Shown: positions 1 to 6,996 of the stretch, in pieces
Numbering within the stretch: position 1 is the stretch's first letter
Layout: each line of letters starts with the position of its first letter
Source: Stramonita haemastoma
Lineage: Eukaryota > Mollusca > Gastropoda > Neogastropoda > Muricidae
Length of the DNA stretch: 10,000 bases
Direction of reading: 5' to 3'
Assembly: GCA_030674155.1 (NCBI GenBank)
Contig: CM060324.1
Location: 57,481,984-57,491,983 of the forward strand
Program-made: the position numbers and the translations under genes
The notes under the pieces: model-generated
Told to the model about the DNA's origin: nothing
Seen by the model: only the letters and a program-made list of their open reading frames with translations
The model's database searches: none

Positions 1-944
1 TTAACCTTTGCCCAGGAAGTATTTTTTGGTGCCCCAAAATATCTTTTGAAAAAACTCCAAAGCATAGACTGCAGGGCATATAAACTTGCTCTTGGCCTAC
101 CTATCCATGCTTCATGTTTTAAAACATACAGTGCCTCAGGGGTTTTACCTTTGGAAGATTATAGGAGTGTTGCTTGCAGTAAATTTGTATTAAGAAGTCT
201 GACTGTTCAAAACGATTTGGAATCAGTCATTAATCTTAAGTCAGATAACCATTTTCCAAAGAGAGCAAGATCTATATCATCACATACCACATTGAGAACA
301 TACACATCAGACATTTTTACAAAGTCTGGGTTGAATCCATCAGGTAATATAGCACAGCGGGATGTAGTGCCCCCAGTTCCATTCTGGGAACTCAACAGAG
401 CAAAGTTTGACATCAATTATATTGATCTAGCAAAAAAAGACAATATCAATTTAGTGTCTTCTCATGCCAAAATTCATTTGGAAGATAATTATCCCAATCA
501 CTTAAAAGTGTTCACAGACGGCTCAGTATTAAACAATAACGCTGGTGCTGCTTATATTATACCAGATCTAAAAACTGAAAACCAATTTCATCTTGGAAAA
601 GATATCTCGATATTTTCAGCGGAACTAATCGCAATATTGATGGCCCTAAATTTTCTCGTTAGTTTTCCTAAAATAATCTTTCAGATTCTGTTTTGTGTAG
701 ATTCTAAATCTGTAATTCATGCCATTAGTTCCTTGCAAACAAAAGTTAGATCTGAAGTCGTTATTGAAATTTGTCATTTAATTCATGTTTTATCTTTAAA
801 GGGCTCGGAACTAACCTTCTGTTGGATTCCATCCCACAGTGGTTTTTACTACAATGAAAAAGTGGACATCCTAGCAAAGAAAGGAGCAAAGGGTTCATTG
901 GAGGTGTCACATTTAGTACTCCCATTTTCACTTCAAGAGTGTTA
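1..944 (+). pseudogene. Non-LTR retrotransposon ORF2, RT C-terminal part plus RNase H domain (5' part cut by window edge, 3' part cut by MITE)
   Basis: The frame is open from base 1, so the true start lies outside the window. The first part reads like the segment after a reverse transcriptase palm (…GAPKYLLKKLQSID…LGLPIHAS…), as in Jockey/I/Nimb-type elements. A ribonuclease H domain follows, which would remove the RNA strand after target-primed reverse transcription. Its four acidic residues are visible: D in FTDGS (517-519), E in SAEL (622-624), D in CVDSKS (700-702) and D in EKVDILAKKGA (865-867); the WIPSHSG histidine is at 835-837. The frame has no internal stop or frameshift up to the MITE junction. 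The stop TAG at 943-945 consists of the last two bases of the target duplication and the first base of the MITE, so termination is caused by the insertion. The clade assignment is by motif order only. It lies antisense to the TKFC-like gene, probably in its intron 1. Confidence 0.88.
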
Positions 945-1023
945 GGCTACGGCCATAGTAAACCCGGCCCGTCCCGTTGTTTCGACGGCCGTCTCTTTGA
1001 CGGGAGAACGGATCCGTCAAAGC

Positions 1024-1362
1024 GGCCATAGTCAACCCGGCCCGTCTCTTTCTGACAATATGGTCACCCCGAGACTGCGAGTGACGCAAAAATGAGGCTG
1101 CCGCGGTGACGCAAATCGACAGAAAATAGTTCGACATAAAAAGTGTTTTTACGTAAAATCTCCCCCCAAAACTTTTATCAAAACCATTGGAATGTAATCG
1201 GGAAAGGTTAATTTACTAGTTTGTGTAGTCAGAATTTTTGAAGCACCATAAATAAGTTTTTCTTGATTATTTTCCTTTCCGTCGACCCGGCAAACGGACG
1301 TGTTGCTCGAACGTCAAAACGACGGGTTAAAAAGAACGGGCCGGGCCGGGTCTACTATGGCC
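1024..1362. repeat. Inner inverted repeat pair nested in the MITE
   Basis: A second copy of the terminal motif starts at 1024 (GGCCATAGTCAACCCGGCCCG), 73 bp inside the outer left copy at 951. Its inverted partner ends at 1362, reading GGCCATAGTAGACCCGGCCCG on the other strand, 104 bp inside the outer right copy. The pairs could be subterminal transposase-binding repeats, or the trace of a related MITE nested in another. I see no clear target duplication at the inner borders, so the first reading is slightly favoured. Confidence 0.72.
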
Positions 1363-1423
1363 ACCCACAGCCGTTTTCAGTGACGCCACAGAGTAATTCA
1401 GCCGGGCAGCATTTTTCACCCGG

Positions 1424-1454
1424 CCCGTCGTTTTGACGCCGTCAAAACGACGGG
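1424..1454. repeat. 31-bp perfect palindrome in the right end of the MITE
   Basis: The 15-base arm CCCGTCGTTTTGACG (1424-1438) is followed by one central C and then by its exact reverse complement (1440-1454). Related half-sites (CGTCAAAACGACGGG) recur at about 1312-1326 and, more diverged, near 980-1018. It could form a cruciform or serve as a symmetric protein-binding site; the function is unknown. Confidence 0.85.
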
Positions 1455-1475
1455 TTTACTATGGCCGCGGCCTTA

Positions 1476-1851
1476 TCATATTGTAATAAAATCACAAGAA
1501 AAGTTATTTCAGTGCGAGGAAATGAGGCTCGGGTGTTTAGGTGCTCACAAAGAACTACGTAAATTTGAGTCTTTTGTTAAAACACGAGAACGTGATGTAT
1601 ATTGTTCAAAGCAGATTGTTTCCTTAGCTTGTAGATGGAAATTGAATTGCTTTAAGACAAAATATGTTGGAAATGTTTTTTGCATATGCGGTAATGATAT
1701 AACAGTAGATCATGTACTAACATGCAGCAGCTTAAAAGGGCATATTCCCGTTTTGATGGTAAATTCTCCATCAGCTATCTTTAACAATCTGTCACTTATG
1801 TATGACTTTTTTAGATCGCTGATTCATAGTCCAGTTGGTTCGTTATTGTGA
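1476..1851 (+). pseudogene. Non-LTR retrotransposon ORF2, C-terminal zinc-knuckle-like segment (downstream half of the split ORF)
   Basis: This is the continuation of the RNase H ORF after the MITE. Element plus one target duplication is 531 bp, a multiple of three, and the sequence from 1476 is open in the same frame as the upstream half with no stop until TGA at 1849-1851. The first ATG (1522) is internal and not a real start. The segment contains …SLACRWKLNCFKTKY…FCICGNDITVDHVLTC: a Cys-x-Cys-x7-His-x4-Cys pattern like the cysteine/histidine motif found after RNase H in many Jockey/I-type ORF2 proteins. The polypeptide end looks natural. Without the MITE this half could only be translated by readthrough from upstream, so it is dead sequence now. 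Confidence 0.85.
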
Positions 1852-2300
1852 TTGATTTGGACTCTAAAGATGCTCTAATCGGATGTTTTTTGTTGTTGTT
1901 GGTTTTTTTTTTTGGTTTGTTTTCTTGTTTGTTTGTAAGGGTGTTTTTTTGTTTGTTTGTTTGTTTTTGTTTTTTCCCTGTACTGGGTATTTGTATTCTT
2001 ATTGTTGTTTATCTTTGTTTGGTTTTGGGGGGCGAGGGCTAGGAGATGTTGCTGATTGTAGCTGATTTTTCGCAGTTATTTTTGGGTATTCCCGTTCTTT
2101 TTCTGGGAGGGGTATTTTGTGTTTTCTTATGTGAAATTAAGTAACTATGTAGTTATATTTTTCATTGGAATTACTGATTTTGTTAGAGTTTGTTAGAACT
2201 GCATTTCCCGTTTTTGCTTTGAGGTTCAATAGGTTAGTGACAAAAAGGTGGGGTTTTTTATTTTTATTTTTATTTTTTTAATTTTTTTTTTTTTTTAGCA
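1852..2300 (+). other. T-rich stretch downstream of the retrotransposon ORF, probable 3' UTR and low-complexity DNA
   Basis: No gene is seen. The strand is strongly T/G-rich, with (TTTG)n runs at about 1900-1975 and T-tracts broken by A at 2247-2297. It begins directly after the ORF2 stop, so its first part is probably the retrotransposon 3' UTR. I could not place the 3' end of the element: there is no clear poly(A) or tail repeat on the + strand. Confidence 0.45.
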
Positions 2301-2339
2301 AGTATTGACTCCCTGAAATTCTTTATCCCATACATTGCC

Positions 2340-2580
2340 AACCACACCCTCTTTTTCTGACACTCATACACCCACCTACTCCCCCCCCCCCCCCCTTCCC
2401 GTCTAATATCACAATTTGTGAAAAGACGTTAAATGAATTTGAACACACAAAACACACACACACAGGGGACACAAACACCCCCCCCCCCCACACACACACA
2501 CACAGTATGGTGTTCAGTATGGTTGATGTGGATGCTCAATATAAAAGCATAAAAAAATAAATAAATAAACCACACACACA
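2340..2580. repeat. Poly-C and (CA)n microsatellite cluster
   Basis: The stretch contains C15 at 2381-2395, (CA)n at about 2452-2464, C12 at 2478-2489, (CA)n at 2490-2505 and an (AATA)n-like run at about 2548-2568. Short unique pieces separate them, including GTGAAAAGAC at about 2418, which recurs beside another (AC)n array near 4535. No gene is seen. Confidence 0.8.
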
Positions 2581-2957
2581 CACACATACACACACATATA
2601 CACACACACAAACAAACCACCCCCACACACACAACCACACACACACACACACACACACCCCAACCCCACCAACCCCCCACAAACCCACACACCCCAACCT
2701 CCCCACCCACCCCACCCAACCCCCACCCACCGCTCCCACCCAACACCCACCTCCACCAACCCACCCCCACCCCCACACACCAACCCCCCACCAACCCCGC
2801 ACACACACACCCAACCCCCCCACACCCCCACCCCCGTCCCCCCACCAACCCCCAACCCCCACCCCCACCCCACCACACCACCCCCACCCACCCAACACCC
2901 CCACACCCCCATTCCCCCCCCAACCCCCACTCCCCCCATCATCCCCCCCCCCCCCCC
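2565..2957. repeat. Almost pure C/A tract (G/T on the minus strand), start of TKFC-like intron 1
   Basis: Nearly 400 bases consist almost only of C and A on the + strand, with irregular CCCCA, CCCAC and CACA units, ending in C15 at 2943-2957. On the minus strand it is G/T-only with many runs of three to six G, so it has G-quadruplex potential. As the TKFC-like gene runs on the minus strand, this tract would begin its first intron, right after the splice donor. The lack of stops in minus-strand frames here is a composition effect, not coding. Confidence 0.85.
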
Positions 2958-2963
2958 ACTGAC
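2958..2963 (-). promoter_or_regulatory. 5' splice site of the TKFC-like first coding exon
   Basis: On the minus strand the sequence reads TTCTCTG followed by GTCAGT, a good donor, then immediately G15. Family homology (…GGGSGHEPA…G) stops exactly here and turns into G/T low complexity. The break falls after the first base of a Gly codon (phase 1). Confidence 0.75.
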
Positions 2964-3180
2964 CAGAGAAGGCGGGTTCATGTCCAGACCCTCCCCCGCT
3001 GACCACCGCCACCTTGCCCGCTGTCCGCAGCTCCTCAAAGTCCCCCCTCACCACCACCCGCCTCTGACCAGCCAGGAGCCGGACCCCCGGGTTCAGCGCC
3101 ACGTAACCCTCCAATGAATCATCCACACAGCGCTGCACCGAGTTGAGCAGTTTCTTGCCGCCGCTCTTTTCTGTTGTCAT
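2964..3180 (-). CDS. TKFC: Dihydroxyacetone kinase / triokinase-FMN cyclase (TKFC-like), first coding exon, partial
   Basis: The gene product phosphorylates dihydroxyacetone and glyceraldehyde with ATP, and in animals also forms cyclic FMN from FAD; it is cytosolic. The exon gives 73 codons from ATG 3178-3180 to the donor at 2963. Visible family features are KKLLNSVQRCVDDSLEGYVALNP at residues 9-31, which matches the N-terminus of DhaK domains, and SGGGSGHEPA at residues 61-70, the substrate-binding loop whose Gly and His contact dihydroxyacetone. The start is supported because animal homologues begin a few residues before this KKL(L/V)NSV segment and the codon has A at -3. The full protein is near 575 residues, so most lies left of this exon. 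The frame stays open for 300 codons upstream, but only because the minus strand of the repeat lacks T. A possible 5'-UTR acceptor (TTTTGCAG, ending at 4072) exists on the far side of the repeat; this is speculative. A lone exon could also be a gene fragment. Confidence 0.85.
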
Positions 3181-4063
3181 GTTTTCTGTCTTGGTTTGTG
3201 TCGTCTTGTTTTGTTTTGGTTTGTTTTTGTTTTGGTTTGGTTTGGTTTGGTTTGGTTTGGTTTGGTTTGTTTTGTCTTGTTTCTTTTGTTTGTCTTGTCT
3301 GTCTTGTCTATCTGTCTTGTTTGTCTTGTCTGTCTGCCTGTCTGTCTTGTTTGTCTTGTCTCTCTGCCTGTCTGTCTTGTTTGTCTGTCTTTGTCTGTCT
3401 TGTTTGTCTTGTCTTGTTTGTTTGTCTGTCTGTCTGTCTTGTTTGTCTGTCTGTCTTGTTTGTCTGTCTGTCTTGTCTGTCTGTCTGTCCTCTGTCTTGT
3501 CTGTCTTGTCTGACTGTCTTGTCTGTCTGTCTGTCTTGTCTGCCTGTCCTGACTGTCTGTCTGTCCTCTGTCTTGTCTGTCTTGTCTGTCTGTCTTGTCT
3601 GTCTGTCTGTCCTCTGTCTTGTCTGTCTTGTCTGACTGTCTTGTCTGTCTGTCTGTCTGTCTTGTCTGCCTGTCCTGACTGTCTGTCTGTCCTCTGTCTT
3701 GTCTGTCTTGTCTGACTGTCTTGTCTGTCTGTCTGTCTTGTCTGCCTGTCCTGACTGTCTGTCTGTCTGTCTTGTCTTGTTTGTCTGTCTGTCCTGACTG
3801 TCTTGTCGATCTGTCTGCCTGTCTGTCTATCTGTCTGTCTTGTCTGTCTGTCTGTCTGTCCTGTCTTGTCTGTCTTGTCTTTCTTGTCTTTCTGTCTGTC
3901 CTGTCTTGTCGGTCTGTCTGTCCTGTCTTGTCTATCTGTCTTGTCTGCCTTGTCTATCTGTCCTGACTGACTGTCTGTCTGTCTGTACGTATGTCTGTCT
4001 GTCTTGTCTGTCTCTCTTGTCTGTCTGTCCTGACTGTCTATCTGTCTGTCTGTCTCTCTGTCT
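3181..4063. repeat. Long (TGTC)n/(TTGTC)n simple-repeat array (GACA on the minus strand)
   Basis: About 880 bp of mixed 4- and 5-base units run from the TKFC-like start codon outward. A (TTTGG)n sub-block lies at 3233-3268. At 3489-3770 there is a higher-order pattern: the marker CCTCTGTCTTG recurs at 3489, 3565, 3611 and 3691, followed by GACTGTC and TGCCTGTCCTGAC variants, meaning whole blocks of about 46-80 bp were duplicated. The array is open in many frames on both strands because of its composition; the predicted DRQT/RQTD or CLSV peptides are artefacts. Confidence 0.92.
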
Positions 4064-4189
4064 ACAGCCACCTGCAAAATGTTATGATTCATTAGTTACC
4101 ACTGTCCATTTTCAGCAGAAGGAGGATAATAGACAATATTACAAAATATTTAGTTTTGCGTTTATCTAAAGAATGTGCATAGCAATGTT
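4064..4189. other. Unique sequence between simple repeat and SINE remnant
   Basis: This is a short non-repetitive AT-rich stretch with no recognisable gene. On the minus strand it holds TTTTGCAG|G (AG at 4073-4072), the only plausible splice acceptor I see upstream of the TKFC-like exon. Confidence 0.4.
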
Positions 4190-4431
4190 CTTATTCCCGA
4201 AAAATTCCTTCGGATGAGACTATAAACCGAGGTACCGTGTGTGAACGCACGCATAGCATAGACTACGTGTTAAATCTTGTTCCGCTTTTTGAAAGAGTAA
4301 GCCATTGTGTGGCAGTGGGAATAGAATACATTTACAAAATCGCATATACATGGGGACTCGATGTAAAAATAAAAAAGCACAGGAGTACTCATTCCATTAT
4401 CATTGATGTAAAAAAAAAAAAAAAAAAAAAA
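4190..4431 (+). mobile_element. Decayed SINE tail (fragment, 5' tRNA head missing)
   Basis: Around 4207-4242 the sequence reads CCTTCGGATGAGAC-TATAAACCGAGG-TACCGTGTG, very close to a motif common in the body of invertebrate tRNA-SINEs (consensus as I recall it: CTTCGGATGAGACGTTAAACCGAGGTCCCGTGTG). It is followed by more diverged sequence (CTACGTGTTAAA…) and a poly(A) of about 20 at 4410-4430. No tRNA A or B box precedes it, so it is 5'-truncated or decayed. It could belong to the same family as the head at 9871-10000. Confidence 0.6.
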
Positions 4432-4458
4432 TAAAAAGATACCCCCTACACATCTCTT

Positions 4459-4470
4459 CCCCCCCCCCCC

Positions 4471-4528
<58 letters not shown>
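4459..4528. repeat. C12 followed by (AC)n microsatellite
   Basis: C12 at 4459-4470, then uninterrupted (AC)n at 4472-4527. It follows directly on the SINE-like A-tail (4410-4430 plus TAAAAAGATACCCCC), a common seeding site for microsatellites. Confidence 0.92.
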
Positions 4529-4529
<1 letters not shown>

Positions 4530-4558
4530 CTATAGTGAAAAGACTTTGAATCGAAAGA

Positions 4559-4635
4559 ACACACAAACACACACACTTACACACACTTACACACACTTAC
4601 ACACACATACACACATACACACACACACACGCACG

Positions 4636-4732
<97 letters not shown>

Positions 4733-4734
4733 AG
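4559..4734. repeat. Compound (AC)n microsatellite with TTAC and GCAC interruptions
   Basis: ACACACTT repeats at 4571-4600, ACACAT units, a GCAC triplet block at 4630-4641 and then a pure (AC)n of about 90 bp to 4726. The peptides it seems to encode (HTHT, VCVC) are artefacts. Confidence 0.92.
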
Positions 4735-4784
4735 AGTTAGGACGGTAACGGAGGTAGCTGTTGAAAGTATAGACAGATTTAAGA

Positions 4785-4989
4785 TATAACAATGGGGGAA
4801 GATCCTAGGTAGGACATAATTGTCTTAAGGCTGGCTTAGAACACGTCAACTGTAGGCGAATAGCAAAGGAAGAGAGGGCGGTCATTCCAGAAGGATGGTC
4901 CAGATATAGAGAAAGAGCAGCACAGCCAACCTTGTATTGTTTGGATCTGGGTGTTTGGAAGCTCTAGGTATCTACATGTAGCAGAACGG
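4785..4989 (-). pseudogene. C-terminal fragment of a CR1/L2-like retrotransposon ORF2, broken
   Basis: On the minus strand the frame from about 4989 reads …YLELPNTQIQTIQG…SFSISGPSFWNDRPLFL…YSPTVDVF, the typical end of CR1/L2-type ORF2 proteins (consensus …FSxSGPxxWNxLPxxLRxxxSLxxFKxxLKTxLF). A TAA at 4836-4838 interrupts it, and the expected next residues (ASLKT…) still follow in frame, so it is a decayed copy. Upstream it vanishes into the (CT)n array at 4990-5099. Its residues differ clearly from the C-terminus of the large element at 6796-6996, so it belongs to another family or subfamily. Too short to type. Confidence 0.72.
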
Positions 4990-5130
<141 letters not shown>

Positions 5131-5137
5131 AAAATAT

Positions 5138-5173
5138 TTTATTCGAGGATAATAGATAAGCACTTGTGTGCTT
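5138..5173 (-). promoter_or_regulatory. 3'-terminal stem-loop and AATAAA of the CR1/L2-type element
   Basis: On the minus strand AAGCAC-ACAA-GTGCTT forms a 6-bp stem with a 4-base loop (5173-5158), followed 14 bases later by AATAAA (5143-5138) and then the tail repeats. A short 3' hairpin just before the tail is known in L2/CR1-related elements as the structure recognised by the element's reverse transcriptase; AATAAA may serve polyadenylation. The role here is inferred by analogy. Confidence 0.65.
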
Positions 5174-6059
5174 TTTTACATCCAGTCCCCGCCCTTTTCA
5201 GGGATACATCAAGTTGAAAAAATACTAAACAATAAAGCTTTATGCAAACCAGACAACATACAAGAATAAGGACACTATATATGATAAGGTAATAAAAATG
5301 CACTCGATCAGAAGACAAAAATCAGAAGTCACAATAAAAGATTTTGATAATGAAAGAATAGAAAAGTGTTAATAGGTAAAGAGCAAACAAGAGAAGAGAA
5401 TAAACAACTGAAAACATCAATCCACCACCATCTGTCAAAAATTATACATGTGACATAAATCATACATTTGGATAAAAGGGGGAAAAAAAATTTTTAAAAA
5501 CTAATATCCTTATTGGAGGGGGGGGGGAGATACTGCCAATAAAAATATAAATAAAATCAACAATTATAATGATCCAAATACCAAAAGTAAGGAACCATAC
5601 CAAGTATCAAACAACAGGCAAGAATTAACACAGAGATACAATATTAAGGTAATGTTATAAAGTCACTGATTCAGAAACGAAAATGAGAAGTAAGAATCAA
5701 TGATGATTTTGAGTTGAATAAAGAAAGCAAGAAAAACAAAGAAAAAACAAAAACAAAACAAAACAAAGATAAGCCGCAATAATTAAGAGTAAACATGATG
5801 AGGTTAAATGACTGAAAGCATCAATCTACCACCATCTAACATCAAATAAGTCCCATAAAACAAGATTTTGATAAAGGGGAGAAAGAACAACAACAACAGG
5901 TAAGGAATACGACAGAGATACAATATTAAGGTAATGTTATAAAAAGGCACTCATTCAGAAGTAAAATATGGAGTAAGAATCAATGATTATTTTGATTTGG
6001 ATGATAAAACAAAAACAAAACAAACAAAAAAACAACAACAAATAAACAAACAAAAACAA

Positions 6060-6068
6060 AACACACAC

Positions 6069-6125
<57 letters not shown>

Positions 6126-6127
6126 CA
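6060..6127. repeat. (AC)n microsatellite within unit 3 of the 3' UTR
   Basis: ACAC run with two small interruptions (CAACAC near 6069, ACCACAC near 6100). It grows out of a (CAAAA)n-like tract at 6007-6060. Confidence 0.92.
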
Positions 6128-6269
6128 GGCGCAATGATTAAAGAGCAAACATGAGAACATGATGAGGTTGAATGACTGAAAACATCAATCCACCACCATC
6201 TGTCATCAAAATAGGCCCATACAACATAAGTTTGATAAAAGGGGGGAAAGAACAACAACAACAAACCCA

Positions 6270-6290
6270 ACTCACACACACACACTCACA

Positions 6291-6375
<85 letters not shown>
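6270..6375. repeat. (AC)n microsatellite within unit 4 of the 3' UTR
   Basis: It starts after CAACAACAACAAACCCAACT, includes TCAC and ATAC interruptions at the left and an ACCACAC break near 6342, and ends at AAAAGGGCGCAATAATTAAAG. Confidence 0.92.
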
Positions 6376-6380
<5 letters not shown>

Positions 6381-6522
6381 GCGCAATAATTAAAGAGCAA
6401 ACAGAGAATATGATGAGGCTAATGACTGAAAACATCAATCCACCACCATCTAGCATCAAAATAGTCTCATAAAACATAAGTTTTGATTAAAGGGGAGAAG
6501 ACAACAACAACAAAAAACCCAA

Positions 6523-6781
<259 letters not shown>

Positions 6782-6795
6782 ATATAATTGGTTTA

Positions 6796-6996
6796 TTATT
6801 TTTGGTGCATCAAGTGGATTAGAAGGTGAATTTTGAAGGTTGTCAATGATTGATGCTCTTTAATTGAATCGGGAAGGGAGTTCCACAGCACAGGGCCTGA
6901 GTATAGTAAACTAGATTTAAACAAGTCTATTCTTGGGATTGGGACACTTGGCTTTTCAGTATTTCTGGAATGATTCATTGCGAACTTATCTCTTAA
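6796..6996 (-). pseudogene. C-terminal end of CR1/L2-type ORF2, shifted by one base
   Basis: In the frame one base off from the main ORF2 the minus strand reads LRDKFAMNHSRNTEK…IPRIDLFKSSLLYSGPVLWNSLP…SLTTFKIHLLIHL and then TAA (6798-6796). This is the standard CR1/L2 C-terminus, joined to the main ORF at about 6993-6998. A missing base, most simply one T in CCTTAAGAG, explains both the premature TAA (6995-6993) and the frame change. An AATAAA lies over the stop region (6797-6792). The ATG at 6978 is internal, not a separate gene. Confidence 0.85.

Larger units (their letters stand above)
945..1472. mobile_element. 528-bp MITE, probable non-autonomous PIF/Harbinger transposon
   Basis: The two ends are inverted copies. 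The left end from 945 reads GGC-TAC-GGCCATAGTAAACCCG; the reverse complement of the right end (to 1472) reads GGC-CGC-GGCCATAGTAAACCCG. Similarity continues inward after a small gap (CCGTTGTTTCGACGGC versus CCGTCGTTTTGACGGC). The trinucleotide TTA flanks both ends directly (942-944 and 1473-1475). A 3-bp TWA duplication is the hallmark of PIF/Harbinger elements, which is why I prefer that family. No transposase frame exists inside, so it must have been moved in trans. The core (about 1140-1300) is AT-richer and unremarkable, while both ends are GC-rich. It interrupts the retrotransposon ORF2 between the RNase H domain and the zinc-knuckle tail. Confidence 0.9.
5253..6515 (-). repeat. 3' UTR tandem repeat: four diverged units carrying microsatellites
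   Basis: Four units share a core found on the + strand as GACTGAAAACATCAATCC then ACCACCATCT, at 5422-5433, 5826-5837, 6190-6201 and 6440-6451, followed by …ATAAAAGGGGAGAAAGAACAAC. Three units also share an upstream block (ACAACA…GATACAATATTAAGGTAATG…CACT-ATTCAG) starting at 5253, 5611 and 5892. Unit spacing is 404, 364 and 250 bp. Units 1 and 2 have A-rich (CAAAA)n-like DNA between the blocks, while units 3 and 4 carry long (AC)n at the same place. Unit 4 lacks the first block. No coding frame is seen. Confidence 0.88.

Noticed and set aside
928..1137. A minus-strand 69-codon frame in the left MITE end
   Set aside because: It overlaps the inverted repeats, has no similarity, and crosses the insertion junction.
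3233..3268. (TTTGG)n as telomere-like repeat
   Set aside because: The unit does not match known animal telomere repeats and grades into the TGTC array.
4052..4066. A plus-strand splice acceptor (TCTCTCTGTCTACAG)
   Set aside because: It looks good but derives from the TGTC repeat, and no plus-strand exon follows.
2536..4092. A 518-codon minus-strand open frame as one protein
   Set aside because: Only residues 305-377 (2964-3180) resemble a protein family. The rest is translated simple repeat with no T on one strand and intron G/T DNA on the other side.
3143..4169. Plus-strand CLSV/LSCL-rich open frames
   Set aside because: These are translations of the TGTC array in several frames, open only by composition.
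5253..6515. CRISPR-like spaced repeats
   Set aside because: Units are 250-400 bp, diverged and inside a eukaryotic retrotransposon; there are no short identical repeats with unique spacers.
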